A DNA stretch of 64,000 bases from Sulfurimonas sp. (GTDB lineage Bacteria > Campylobacterota > Campylobacteria > Campylobacterales > Sulfurimonadaceae): contig JAUZRZ010000071.1 of assembly GCA_030949945.1 (NCBI GenBank), positions 21,375 to 85,374 on the forward strand. Reading direction: 5' to 3'. Every line of letters begins with the position of its first letter. The stretch's first letter is position 1. The translations under genes were made by a program, and so were the position numbers. The notes below the pieces were generated by a model. That model was not told the origin of the DNA. It searched no databases and saw only the letters and a program-made list of their open reading frames with translations. Below, piece after piece: positions 8,979-19,283 of the stretch.

Positions 8979-10594
8979 TTAGTAATGCTTTCTCTCTTGT
9001 AATACTCTCTCAATACCCTCTAAAACACCAGTCATAGATAGTAGTAAACTTTTACACTCGCCGTAAAGCTTCTCTAACATTAACTTATCTTCATCTTTTT
9101 GAGGCACTATAGATGAAGCCATTCCATACTCATGACACATCACTTTTACCTGCTCTTTTGCCTCACTTAAATCACTAGCAACACTACTTGAGTGCTCACC
9201 ATATTTAATATCACAAGCAACAGTACCCGCTAAAAGCATAACAACTCTCTCTTCTAACTCTTGTTTGATAAATGGCTCATTTGTAGCGGGAGTCAGTTTT
9301 TCATTTGAGAGCATTAACTTTTCAAAAGGTATATCAAAATATGTTGCTATTGCTACTTTTGCTGCTTGATAAGTGACTCTAAAAGTTTTTTGTTTATCAT
9401 TTAACATCTGAAGTTTTTTCTTGCCAAACATTACCTTCTCTTTTACCTCATAAAAATGCTCTATCGTTACATGAAAACTATTTTGTCTCAGAGAGAGAAG
9501 TGCTGCTTCATTTACAAGTGTCGCTAATGCCGCACCATTAAATCCAACTGTCATATTAGCAACTATTGCTGTATCTACTTTATTTGGTACTTTGACAAGG
9601 TACTTGTTTAAAATAGACTCACGTTCGCGTTTTGTTGGTAACTCAACAAATACACGTCTATCAAAACGTCCTGCACGAAGTAGTGCCTCATCTAAAACCT
9701 CTATTTTATTTGTAGCAGCGATTACTATTACACCACTAGAACCTTCAAAACCATCCATCTCTGTTAAAAGCTGGTTCAGAGTTCCCTCTCTCTCATCACT
9801 TCTCTCTCCACCGCGTTTTTTACCAACAGCATCTATCTCATCTATAAATATAATACTTGGAGCATTTTTCTTTGCAGCTACAAAAAGTTCATGAACACGT
9901 TTAGCACCCATTCCTACATATATTTGAACGAATGAAGCACCACTTTGGTAGTAAAAAGGGACATCTGCTGCGTTTGCCACGGCTTTTGCTATCATAGTTT
10001 TACCAACACCAGGAGGACCTACAAGTAAAACACCTCTAGGCATACGAGCGCCAAAACTTTTATAGCGTTTAGGGTTTTTCATAAAGTCTATAATCTCTTC
10101 AAGCTCAATCTTTTACATCACTAATCCCACCAATGTCATTAAAAGCTAACATCACTTTTTGTTGCTTGAAGTGACTCTGAAGTATGAGAAGCTGTCTGCA
10201 TTGGAGTCTCTTTTTGCATACCTTGTAAGCTAAAAGAGATACCCTCTTTTTTTTGCCAAAAACGAAATAAAAATGACACTAAACCTAAAAAAAGTATAAT
10301 AAAGAGAATATAAATAACAATATTGGACTCATTACTTATCTCTACTTTATAATCTACAAACATTTTAGGAGTCACCTGTGAAGATGCAATTTTAAAAAGA
10401 GAATCAGCAGTTTTAAGATAAACATACTCTTTTGAAACTATAACCTTTTGAACACTCTTGTTTGATAATATTTCATTCGCTTTAGAGAGTGTAATAAACT
10501 CAGAGTTATCACGAAGAACTGCAAAAAGAATAAGTAAAATAATAATAAACGCAGAGAGATAAATTCCGATACGGTTTAACTTAGATGTTGGCAT
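8979..10594 (-). CDS. FtsH-like membrane AAA ATPase without a zinc-protease site (two one-base frameshifts)
   Basis: The N-terminal part (10139-10594) has two transmembrane helices around a periplasmic segment. The C-terminal part (8979-10082) has Walker A GPPGVGKT, Walker B IIFIDEID, a second region of homology with RAGRFDRR, and the helical end of FtsH. Between them, SDVSFNDIGGISDVKDELEEI is restored by removing two Ts. The total then is 1614 bases (538 codons). Where FtsH has HEAGH, this protein reads YQAAKVA, so both zinc-binding histidines and the catalytic glutamate are missing. It should be an ATP-driven unfoldase or chaperone, not a peptidase. Its start overlaps the end of mtaB. Confidence 0.85.
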
Positions 10595-11828
10595 AGTTGC
10601 TATCCTCTTTGACTGTATAGTTTTTAATACTAATCCAGTTTCCAACAAGATCTTCTTTAGAATCAACTATAATTTTGTTAAAGTACTGGTCTAGTCCATG
10701 ATAAAGTCCATCTTTTTGAGACTCTATAAGTACATCAAGTTCGCCACTTACAGCTTTTCTAAATTCATAATTTTTTATATCTATAAGCTCTTTAATCTCA
10801 TGAAGTCTTTGTTTGGCAACTTTACCATTTACCTCTGGCTTCATAGTAGCCGAGGGTGTACCATCTCTCTTAGAGTATGTAAAAGCATGCAGGTGTGTTA
10901 GGGGTAAATCTTTTGCATTTTGCATAGCCTCTAACCAGAGTGCTTCACTCTCTCCTGGATGACCTGTAATAAAGTCAGTTCCTATGGCATAACCCTTATC
11001 TGCTAAAAGTTCAAAAAGTTCTTTATCTTGCTTGTATACATTACGTCTATTCATAATTTTGAGCATTGCTACAGAGGTGTGCTGCAGAGCTATATGCATA
11101 TGCTTCTCCATCCAAGGTTCACCTAAAATCTCTTTAAACTCATCACTTATTTGTATAGGTTCAACACTCCCTACTCTAATTCTACGAACACCACGGATTT
11201 GACTCATTCTCTTCATCAGTTTAGCTAAAGATGTTTTTGTGTCTTGTCCATAAGAACCGACATTCGTTCCTGTTAAGATAAACTCTCCAAAACCATTTAG
11301 TGCTAAACGCGATACCTGTTCTAAAATCTTCTCTTCACTCATGCTTCTAGCATCACCACGAACAAAAGGGATGATGCAGTAAGAACAGCGAAAGTTACAC
11401 CCCTCTTGTATCTTAATAAATGCACGACTTTTTCCAACAAAGGAGTCTACTATAACATCATCAATATGATTTAAATCACCAGGGTCATAAAAGGGCTGCT
11501 CTTTTTTTAAAAGTGTGTCTATTTTCGCTTTTTCACTCTGTCCAAAAACACCATGAATTCGACCCTCTTTTAAAAGTGACTCACCCTTAGTGTGTGCTCC
11601 ACACCCTGTAAGAAACAACTTAGCTCCATTGCCCTCTTTTTCAATTGTTGAAATGTATGAGCGAACATGTGTATCTGCTCCGTTTGTTACAGTGCATGAG
11701 TTTATAACTATAGCATCAGCCTCAGATTCATTTTGTGTCACCTCATACTCATTCATAGATGACATCATAACCTGTGAATCATAAATATTTGTACGACAAC
11801 CAAAGGTTTTAAAAAAAACTTTTTTCAC
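10581..11828 (-). CDS. mtaB: tRNA t6A37 C2-methylthiotransferase
   Basis: This radical-SAM enzyme adds a methylthio group to threonylcarbamoyl-adenosine 37 of tRNA. The N-terminal UPF0004 domain has three cysteines for an auxiliary cluster (FGCRTN, NSCTVTN, LTGCGAH). The radical-SAM motif CNFRCSYC follows, then FVRGDARSM, a family hallmark, and a C-terminal TRAM-like region. At 415 residues it is full length. I prefer MtaB over MiaB or RimO because of the short N-terminal domain and the RGDARS context. It lies in the order mscS-mtaB-ftsH-like, with a one-base gap upstream. Confidence 0.88.
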   Translation of the reverse strand: MKKVFFKTFGCRTNIYDSQVMMSSMNEYEVTQNESEADAIVINSCTVTNGADTHVRSYISTIEKEGNGAKLFLTGCGAHTKGESLLKEGRIHGVFGQSEKAKIDTLLKKEQPFYDPGDLNHIDDVIVDSFVGKSRAFIKIQEGCNFRCSYCIIPFVRGDARSMSEEKILEQVSRLALNGFGEFILTGTNVGSYGQDTKTSLAKLMKRMSQIRGVRRIRVGSVEPIQISDEFKEILGEPWMEKHMHIALQHTSVAMLKIMNRRNVYKQDKELFELLADKGYAIGTDFITGHPGESEALWLEAMQNAKDLPLTHLHAFTYSKRDGTPSATMKPEVNGKVAKQRLHEIKELIDIKNYEFRKAVSGELDVLIESQKDGLYHGLDQYFNKIIVDSKEDLVGNWISIKNYTVKEDSNYANI

Positions 11829-13448
11829 CTAACTCCTCTCTTCTTTTTCATCAAAAGGAGGTGTAAGTTTCTCATCTGCTTGAACATAAAGTCTTTGTGT
11901 AGGGTATGCAATAGTTATATCATCTTCAGCATTATAGGCATCAACTATCTCAGTAGAGATTACACTTCTTAAAGTCAGTGTAGCATATGCATTTGTAAGA
12001 TACCAAGCCTCTATATCCATACCATTAGAGTTTATAAAGGCAAATATTCTCGGTTCAACATTTGTATTTTTAAGACTATAATGTTCACGAAGTTTATTTA
12101 ACTGTTTTCTCGTTATATCTGTATAACCTTTAGAAAACTTTTTACTAATCATCTTGGCTATATGCATAGCTTTTTTATGGTTAGAGTCAAAGGTTATAGT
12201 TATCTTAATACCATCCCAAACTGTTTTAAGAGAGTTATGTGTATAGTTTGAAATCATACGTGTAAAAGACATAGTTGTTTGGTATGAAAATAATACGCCC
12301 TGCTCGACGATTATGAACGATAGAAGTAAGTGTAATATCTTCCATAATTGTCATTCTCAAAAGTGATATATCCATAACATCACCAACATACTGCATTCCA
12401 TCCATATCTACACGTATTCTATCACCCACATGAATACTTCCACCAAACACTATGACAAGCCAACCGAGTATGGACATAAACCAATCTTTCATAGCAATCG
12501 CAATACCAGCAGAAGCAAACCCGAGTATAGTTACAAGATAAGATGCATTTTCTATATAGTTAAAAAAGAGAATTAAAATAATAACAGTAAAGTTTATAAA
12601 TGTAATAATTTTATTTGCCATATAAAAGCGTTCATTATCAGTAATATATTTTTTGATAACTAGCTTTAGTAGAAAAAATATCAAAAATACGACTAAAACA
12701 ACTGTCCCTATTTTCATTAGTCTATAAATCTGTTTTTCTATACCTTTATTTATACTAATTTCAGCAATCTCTAGTCTTTTTTGATAAACATCAAGTGTTA
12801 CATTAATTGTGTCTAAAGCTGTCTCAAATCTATCTAAGTTGTATCTGTTTATATTTTTTAATCTCTTCATACTTTCCACTTGGGTCTAGCTTTTCTAGTT
12901 CTTTATAAATGTTATGCTCTTTTCTTAAGAGCGCAATAATTTTCTCTAAACTATCACGTTTGAGCTTGTACTCTTCAAAATTAATATTTAAATTTTTAAT
13001 AGTAGAAAAGCCTGTAAATATATCAAATGGATTTGTAATTTTTTCAACTTCGCCAATAGAAGGTGGTGTTATTAAGTGCTCAAAAGGAGCATCATCTTTT
13101 CCTTTAAGTTTTTCTAACTGGGACGTTAAAATATTTTCTTTTGAGATTAGTCCATTTAGCTCATCTTTATCTGTCATGGTTTTAGCATGTTTTTTTAGGT
13201 AGGTAATACGCTTTTTTATTTTAGCTAAACTCGTTCTTACTTTGAGTGATGTCAAGTAAGAAGCATAACTTTTTATCCAAGTATTTTCATCTGATATATC
13301 TTTTTCAAACTCATTTAGTTGTTTCTGATATGCACGCAATTTACTTGCAGTTTAGTATTTTTAGATCTTGATCTTGTGCCTCAGTCGTGTTTTCTACTCC
13401 AAATAGAGTAAGACTAAAGAGAAAAAAGAGTAAGAGAAAAAATTTCAT
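11829..13448 (-). CDS. MscS-family mechanosensitive channel (three one-base frameshifts)
   Basis: Three consecutive frames belong to one gene. The start at 13448 gives a signal peptide (MKFFLLLFFLFSLTLFG). Next comes a ~170-residue coiled-coil periplasmic region, then several membrane helices and the pore helix region ASAGIAIAMKDW. The MscS beta domain (VGDRIRV, FIPNNYVF) and a cytoplasmic end with KTVWDGIKITITFDS follow. One base must be dropped at each of three sites (near 13346, a six-A run near 12868, a four-T run near 12267). The repaired length is 1617 bases (539 codons). Family role: pressure-relief channel. Start and stop abut aroB and mtaB. Confidence 0.85.
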
Positions 13449-13453
13449 TAGCA

Positions 13454-14503
13454 TTATTTAGCTCCAAATGTATCTAATACAGATAAAATTAGAGACTTGT
13501 CGCAAGAGTCAGTTATCTTTACATCACCAATTCCGACAGGAAGAATAAAAGTAATACTTGAGTCAGAACTTTTTTTATCTAAGAAAAAAGTTTCATAGAA
13601 ACTATCACTATTACTAATTTCATAAGATACTGGGAGTGAATATTTTTGAAGTAAGTTTTTCACTCTTAGTGCTTCATAAGTACTCATAAGACCCATTTTA
13701 ACAGCAGTTTCATTTGCGAGTACCATTCCTATTGCTACAGCTTCTCCATGAAGATATTTTTTATATTTTGTCTCATTCTCAACTACATGTCCAAAAGTAT
13801 GCCCATAATTAAGTGCTGCTCGAATGCCTTGTTCTTTTTCATCTTTTGCCACTACAGATGCTTTTGTCTGCACTGCTTGTTTAATTACATCTTGAAGTAC
13901 TGCAGCATCACTCAAATCTGCACTCTCTAAAAATTCAAAGAACTCTTTGTTAAAAGTTACAGCCATTTTTATTATCTCAGCTACACCAGCACTAAATTCA
14001 CGAGCAGGCAGTGTTGTTAAGAAATGTGGGTCAATTAAAACTGATTTTGGTTGATGGAAAGCACCTATTAAATTTTTTCCATAGCTATTATTCATACCAG
14101 TTTTACCACCGACACTTGCATCAACCTGAGAAAGAAGTGTTGTAGGAATTTGGATAAATTTAATACCACGTTGATAAATACTTGCCGCAAATCCTGTCAT
14201 ATCACCAATAACTCCACCACCAAATGCAATAAGCATCGACTTTCTATTGAACTTGTGATTAAAGAGTGATTCAAGGATAAGATTTACAGAGTCTTGATTT
14301 TTATACTCTTCGCCATCAGGAACAGTTATAATATAGAGTTCTTTAGCAGTTATTTTTGAAAGTAGGTAAGACAAGTGTAGACCAGCAACTTTAGGGTTCG
14401 TCACGATAGCTACTTTTGTGTCAAAATGAATAGGTTTAATGGTGTCTATTGCTATGTCGTATGAGTTGTCAACTACTTGCTTTAGTGCTATGTTTACTTG
14501 CAT
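13454..14503 (-). CDS. aroB: 3-dehydroquinate synthase
   Basis: AroB is the second enzyme of the shikimate pathway and needs NAD and a divalent metal. The 349-residue frame has the family motifs FGGGVIGDMTGFAAS, FIQIPTTLLSQVDASVGGKTG, NLIGAFHQP and the metal-binding NYGHTFGH. The length is normal and the frame is intact. It lies 5 bases upstream of the mscS gene. An 81-base gap separates it from the TrkA-C gene, so a promoter may lie there. Confidence 0.95.
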   Translation of the reverse strand: MQVNIALKQVVDNSYDIAIDTIKPIHFDTKVAIVTNPKVAGLHLSYLLSKITAKELYIITVPDGEEYKNQDSVNLILESLFNHKFNRKSMLIAFGGGVIGDMTGFAASIYQRGIKFIQIPTTLLSQVDASVGGKTGMNNSYGKNLIGAFHQPKSVLIDPHFLTTLPAREFSAGVAEIIKMAVTFNKEFFEFLESADLSDAAVLQDVIKQAVQTKASVVAKDEKEQGIRAALNYGHTFGHVVENETKYKKYLHGEAVAIGMVLANETAVKMGLMSTYEALRVKNLLQKYSLPVSYEISNSDSFYETFFLDKKSSDSSITFILPVGIGDVKITDSCDKSLILSVLDTFGAK

Positions 14504-14584
14504 GATTTATCCAGAATTATAATATTATTAAATGTACCTAGATAATACTAAAACTAAGCTAATAATTTGCTAAATTATCAAAGA

Positions 14585-15991
14585 TTATAGTTGTACTGGA
14601 ATAAAAATTTGATGATAATCATCTAACTTATAATAAAGCTTTTCACTATCTGTTGAAAAGAGTGAATATATGCGACGAGTAGTAAGCTTTTTTGTAAATG
14701 GAAGAAGTTGAATAAAGTTCTCTTTTTGCGATAATTTTAAGATAGGATTTTCATTATGAGAATATACTTTAATACTTTTTGGAAAAATAGTAGAGAGATT
14801 GTTATAGTGTTCGATAACCTGCTCCTTCTCATCTTGATGTTCAGCCATATAGTTATACAACTCAATATTAAAGTTCATCTGTTCAGAAATATCAAAAACA
14901 GTAGCAGAGATTTTTTCAAGGTCTTTATTGTCTGAGAGTATCATAACAGCCTCTTTTAGTGTTGAAAAATGTCTATTAGAGAGTTTGAGTACTGGAACAT
15001 GTGCTTCATACATCGCTTCTCGAACATAATAATCACTAAACATCTCTTTTGAGATAATAACAAGTCCTATATGATAGAACTTTATATCTTTATGAAAAGT
15101 CTCTCTTAGATTTACACTATCATAATCAATATTAATGATAATGTTCATACTTCTAAAACTTTTTATATACTGCAATATCTCTATATTTGAAGGATTAGAA
15201 ACTTTTATAATGAGGTCATGTTTGAATTTTTTATGTGCATATACGGAACGCTGTATCGTCTCTTTTATTGTTTTATGATTAACAAGATTCATATCTATAT
15301 AGAGTAAAATATTTGAACCAAAAGGTGCAGGAAACTGCCCTAATTCACGCTTAATAGAACGATATACAGACTTCAAAACTGATGGCTCTCCTACTAAAAC
15401 AAGCAGATCATTTGGTTGTATCATCTTTCTGCGAGATGGCATAATAAGCTTACGGTTTCTATATATTGCAACTATTCGCCAGCTTTTTTGCTCAATTGCT
15501 CCTATATGTCTATAAACAAAAGAGCTTCCAAAGGGAACAAGTACTTCCATTATTTCACCCTCACCTATACCGACATTTTGGGCGATTACTGGAACATTAG
15601 GCAGGTAGTCTAGTAGTCGAGAGGCGAGGAGTTCATTCACGTTAACTAACTCTACATTTGCATCTTCATTTACCATATTCCACTGATTTAAAATTATCAC
15701 TCGAAGATGCTTTTTAATGACTCTAATATTTTTCATTGTGTTTTCAACATCTATTTGTGAGTCCATAGCAATAAAAACTTGGATAAACTCCATTTTTAAA
15801 AGATTTGATAATTTGTATAAACTTGTAGGATCAAACTCATAAAATTTAAAACGTCCAGGGTTTATATCTTTAAACTTTTTTGCCTTTGTTTGAACAATAT
15901 AGTAAATATTTTCACTCGTGTATGTCTCACTAACTCTTTGAATAAAATGTGCTCCAACATCCCCATCACTAATGATTAATATTTTTTTCAT
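14585..15991 (-). CDS. TrkA-C (RCK) domain protein, COG3400-like
   Basis: The 468-residue protein has an N-terminal Rossmann-like segment (KKILIISDGDVGAHFI) resembling the NAD-binding part of RCK proteins. A TrkA-C domain follows at about residues 130-215 (GEGEIMEVLVPFGSSF ... IQPNDLLVLVGEPSVL). The C-terminal half is a second, less familiar Rossmann-like region. There are no membrane helices. Proteins of this kind are conserved in Campylobacterota and presumed to be regulators of ion transport. No channel gene is adjacent except the MscS homologue three genes on. Stop and start are 6 bases from the coiled-coil protein gene. Confidence 0.75.
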   Translation of the reverse strand: MKKILIISDGDVGAHFIQRVSETYTSENIYYIVQTKAKKFKDINPGRFKFYEFDPTSLYKLSNLLKMEFIQVFIAMDSQIDVENTMKNIRVIKKHLRVIILNQWNMVNEDANVELVNVNELLASRLLDYLPNVPVIAQNVGIGEGEIMEVLVPFGSSFVYRHIGAIEQKSWRIVAIYRNRKLIMPSRRKMIQPNDLLVLVGEPSVLKSVYRSIKRELGQFPAPFGSNILLYIDMNLVNHKTIKETIQRSVYAHKKFKHDLIIKVSNPSNIEILQYIKSFRSMNIIINIDYDSVNLRETFHKDIKFYHIGLVIISKEMFSDYYVREAMYEAHVPVLKLSNRHFSTLKEAVMILSDNKDLEKISATVFDISEQMNFNIELYNYMAEHQDEKEQVIEHYNNLSTIFPKSIKVYSHNENPILKLSQKENFIQLLPFTKKLTTRRIYSLFSTDSEKLYYKLDDYHQIFIPVQL

Positions 15992-15997
15992 AAGCTC

Positions 15998-16636
15998 TTA
16001 ATTCTCTCTTTTAAAAGCATCACTACTTTTAATCCACATCTCATCACTCGATGCTCTCCATACTTTATCTACAAAGTAACCTGTTATTTTTATCCAATCT
16101 TTAGTTCTTTCATTAGAAGTAAATGAGGTAGATTTCTCCCACTCAAATATTTTTTCTCCATCGACTCCATCATAAATATATGCATCTACTTTTACTCTAT
16201 AGGTAGATGCCTTATTATCGTCTTTGTGAATTTTAAATTCTTCTTTCATAAGCAAGTTTGGAAATTTATTTTCTTGAGAAAAACTCTTAGTATTCAAATC
16301 TTTTTGTATGATAATCCTATTTTTTATCACTTCTATAGTTTTAGTTTTACAAATTATTTTATTTTTTTCTTTGGTTTTTAATGCTTTTTCTAAGTCAATA
16401 GTCTTGTTTTTCAAAGATATATTTTTTTGTTTATAAACTTCCAAATCTTTAGATAGTTTTCTGTTTTTTTCTTGCTCTTCTTTTAGTTTTATTTCTGTTT
16501 GAGCTAAAGCACTTTTTGCATTTTCACACTCAGCTCTGAGCTTACTTATATCATTTACTATGGACTCAATTCTTTGTATTTCATCCGCATTTAGTATGTT
16601 TAGACATAAGGCTAAAGATATAAAGATTAATTTCAT
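15998..16636 (-). CDS. Secreted coiled-coil protein of unknown function
   Basis: I do not recognise a named family. The N-terminus (KLIFISLALCLNILNADE) is a signal peptide. It is followed by a long coiled coil from about residue 20 to 95, rich in K, E, L and Q. The C-terminal ~80 residues form a compact, aromatic domain (YDGVDGEKIFEWEKS, VDKVWRASSDEMWIKSSD) that looks SH3- or envelope-binding-like, which is inference only. The gene abuts trmA and the TrkA-C gene and is surely co-transcribed with them. Confidence 0.7.
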   Translation of the reverse strand: MKLIFISLALCLNILNADEIQRIESIVNDISKLRAECENAKSALAQTEIKLKEEQEKNRKLSKDLEVYKQKNISLKNKTIDLEKALKTKEKNKIICKTKTIEVIKNRIIIQKDLNTKSFSQENKFPNLLMKEEFKIHKDDNKASTYRVKVDAYIYDGVDGEKIFEWEKSTSFTSNERTKDWIKITGYFVDKVWRASSDEMWIKSSDAFKREN

Positions 16637-17752
16637 TTAAGAACCCTTTCTTAGTAGTTTGACACCCATCTCTACATGATGTGTGTATGGAAACTGATCA
16701 AACAGAGCCATGTCCATAACTGTATGTGTTTGAGTAAGTATATCTAAATCCCTTGCTAAACTCTCAGGGTTACATGAGATATATACTATATGCTCATATC
16801 GAGATACAAAAAGAGCTGAGGCAGTGTCCATACCACTTCTAGGAGGGTCAACAAAAACACTTTTAATATTATAATCATCCATATTTATATCTTTCATTCG
16901 TCGGTACTCTCTACCGCCATCAAGGGCATCTACAAACTCTTCTACACCCATACGAACAAACTCTATATTCTCTACATTATTAAGTTGCATATTTGCTTTT
17001 GCTGCGTTTATAGATGATTTTGATATTTCTGTTGCAAGTACCTTATCAAATATATTAGCAAAAGGTATAGTAAAGTTCCCTGCCCCACAATATAGTTCAA
17101 GTAGGTCTCCACTAGCACTTGAGTACTGCTTCATAGCCCATGTAACCATAGACTCATTTACTCTAGCGTTTGGCTGTGTAAAACTATTTTCTATATGATT
17201 AAATTTATACTCTCTGTCATTTATATGTAGTACTTCCGTGATATAGTCTTGTCCTATTATCACTTTTTGTTTTCGACTACGTCCGATTATATAAATTCCA
17301 AGAGTAGCAGCTATCTGTTTGGCTTTTTCTTCCCACTTTTCATCAAGTCGTCTATGATAAAGCATTGAGATAACAATCTCACCACTACTAGAGCTTAAAA
17401 AGTCTATACCAAAGAGTTTAAACCCTATATCAAACTCCTTTATACTCCTAAGTAGTTTTGGCATTAAAGCTGCAATAAACTCGTTTACTTGAGGACACTC
17501 TTCTACAAAAACGACACCATCTTTTGTAATGTTATTCATCGCATAACGTATCTCATCTCCATCATGCCATAGTTTAAATTCACTACGTGCACGATAGTGT
17601 TGGTCTGGCGACTCAAAAACAGTAATCTTTCCATTATAAAAAAGAGAAAATCGTTCCCTATTTAACTCTAGCTTTTCTCTAAGTTGTGCATCATATCCAT
17701 TTTCATATACAACACAAGCACCACACTCTCCAAAATGTTTACAATTCATCAT
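16637..17752 (-). CDS. trmA: tRNA (uracil-54, C5)-methyltransferase
   Basis: TrmA makes ribothymidine 54 in the T-loop of tRNA using SAM. The 371-residue frame has the N-terminal KHFGECGACV, the SAM site LLELYCGAGNFTIPFA, FVDPPRSGMD and the catalytic-cysteine motif ISCNPESLARDL, in normal order. Its short N-terminus without a TRAM domain separates it from RlmC and RlmD. It lies 6 bases after fliP; this placement in a flagellar gene block is probably incidental. Confidence 0.9.
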   Translation of the reverse strand: MMNCKHFGECGACVVYENGYDAQLREKLELNRERFSLFYNGKITVFESPDQHYRARSEFKLWHDGDEIRYAMNNITKDGVVFVEECPQVNEFIAALMPKLLRSIKEFDIGFKLFGIDFLSSSSGEIVISMLYHRRLDEKWEEKAKQIAATLGIYIIGRSRKQKVIIGQDYITEVLHINDREYKFNHIENSFTQPNARVNESMVTWAMKQYSSASGDLLELYCGAGNFTIPFANIFDKVLATEISKSSINAAKANMQLNNVENIEFVRMGVEEFVDALDGGREYRRMKDINMDDYNIKSVFVDPPRSGMDTASALFVSRYEHIVYISCNPESLARDLDILTQTHTVMDMALFDQFPYTHHVEMGVKLLRKGS

Positions 17753-17758
17753 TTTCCT

Positions 17759-18496
17759 CTATTTTATTGTAGCTATCAAATTACCAATCAGTAAGCTCCA
17801 GCCATCTATAAGCACAAAAACAAGTATCTTAAAGGGTAGAGATATCATAACAGGGGGAAGCATCATCATACCCATAGACATAAGTATGGAAGCCACAACC
17901 ATATCTATGACTAAAAAGGGTAAAAAGATTAAAAATCCTATCTCAAATGCTGTTTTAATCTCACTAATAACAAAAGCAGGAACTACTATAGACAGAGGTA
18001 CATCAGCAACACTCTGTGGATTTTCCATCTTTCTTATACGGAAAAAAAGTGCTAAATCTTTCTCTCTTGTATTTCTTATCATAAAGTTTTTTAAAGGTAA
18101 GGTAGTTTTAGCATATGCTTCTTCATAACCTATCTCTTCAGCTATATAGGGTTTTATCCCTGCTTCATATGCCTTTGTACCAATAGGTTCCATCACAAAA
18201 AAAGTAAGTATCATCGCAAGCATTATTAAAATCTGTGTTGGAGGAACTTGTTGTGTACCCATGGCTTGGCGTAAAAAACCAAAAACTATAACAAACCTTG
18301 TAAAAGTAGTCATCGACAGAACCATAGCAGGAGCTAAAACAAGGAGTGTTAAAACAACTAAAACATTTAAAGAAGAGACTAGCTGTTTAGGTGTATCTGG
18401 GGCAGAGAGGTTAAAGTTCATTGTTGGAACAGGAACACTCTCAGCTCCAAAACCAAAAGTAGCCATCAGTAAAATAAAAATTGCGACTCTTAACAT
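17759..18496 (-). CDS. fliP: Flagellar type III export protein FliP
   Basis: FliP forms, with FliQ and FliR, the gate of the flagellar export apparatus in the inner membrane. The 245-residue protein has a signal-peptide-like N-terminus, four membrane helices, and the family motifs MTTFTRFVIVFGFLRQAMG, FVMEPIG, and LPFLVIDMVVASILMSMGMMMLPP. The stop of motB and the start of fliP overlap. Other flagellar export genes are not in the window. Confidence 0.94.
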   Translation of the reverse strand: MLRVAIFILLMATFGFGAESVPVPTMNFNLSAPDTPKQLVSSLNVLVVLTLLVLAPAMVLSMTTFTRFVIVFGFLRQAMGTQQVPPTQILIMLAMILTFFVMEPIGTKAYEAGIKPYIAEEIGYEEAYAKTTLPLKNFMIRNTREKDLALFFRIRKMENPQSVADVPLSIVVPAFVISEIKTAFEIGFLIFLPFLVIDMVVASILMSMGMMMLPPVMISLPFKILVFVLIDGWSLLIGNLIATIK

Positions 18497-19272
18497 TATT
18501 TACTTGGTGCCTTATCTAAAACTGACATATCAATTTTTGTATCTTTTTCATCTTTAACACCATAAAAATGTAGTTCAACTCTACGATTTTTTTCACGTCC
18601 ACTCTTAGTTGCATTTGTTGCAACTGGTCTAAACTCAGCATATCCTGCTGCACTCACACGCGAGGGTTCTACCCCATCAAGAAGTAGTTCATGAAGGACA
18701 GAAATTGCACGTGCTGTTGAGAGTTCCCAGTTATCCTTAAAAGGACTACTTGCACTCGGGTTTCCTGAATCTGTATGTCCTTGTACACTAACTTCCATTT
18801 TATTTGGTAACTCTTCTATAATAAGAGCTATTCGCTTTAAAAATAAAAGAGCATCTTGATTTTCTATAATTGCACTACCTGGCTTAAAAAGAAGTGCTGC
18901 AGGGAGTTCTATCACAAAACCCTCTTGAGCTTCTTCAACTGTAATAGTTGGACCTTGAGTCTGCTCCATCATCTCGTTTGCATCACTAGTTGCTTGTTTT
19001 ACACGGTTTACAACTTCACTTGTCTCATCTTGTGATTCAATAGGTGTTGACTCCTGAATACGCTGTTTTGAGATTTCTGTTTTTGTTCCACCCTCTAAAA
19101 CACTCATAGCACCAGAGAGTGAACCAATTGCTTCAGAGATTTTTTTTGCATCCATACTACTCATAGAAAGAAGTAGAACAAAAAAGCATAACAGAAGTGA
19201 CATAAGGTCACCAAACGCAGCTAACCATGCAGGAAGACACTCTTCGCATTCAGGACATTTTTTCTTACCCAT
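18496..19272 (-). CDS. motB: Flagellar motor stator protein MotB
   Basis: MotB anchors the ion-driven stator to peptidoglycan. The N-terminal helix has the ion-binding aspartate at about D22 (WLAAFGDLMSLLLCFFVLLLSMSS). A linker follows, then a C-terminal OmpA-like peptidoglycan-binding domain (VQGHTDSGNP, NWELSTARAISVL, GREKNRRVELHF). The cluster of cysteines at the N-terminus (CPECEEC) is typical of PomB-like members. It pairs with motA 11 bases upstream. Confidence 0.94.
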   Translation of the reverse strand: MGKKKCPECEECLPAWLAAFGDLMSLLLCFFVLLLSMSSMDAKKISEAIGSLSGAMSVLEGGTKTEISKQRIQESTPIESQDETSEVVNRVKQATSDANEMMEQTQGPTITVEEAQEGFVIELPAALLFKPGSAIIENQDALLFLKRIALIIEELPNKMEVSVQGHTDSGNPSASSPFKDNWELSTARAISVLHELLLDGVEPSRVSAAGYAEFRPVATNATKSGREKNRRVELHFYGVKDEKDTKIDMSVLDKAPSK

Positions 19273-19283
19273 CTATCACTCTC

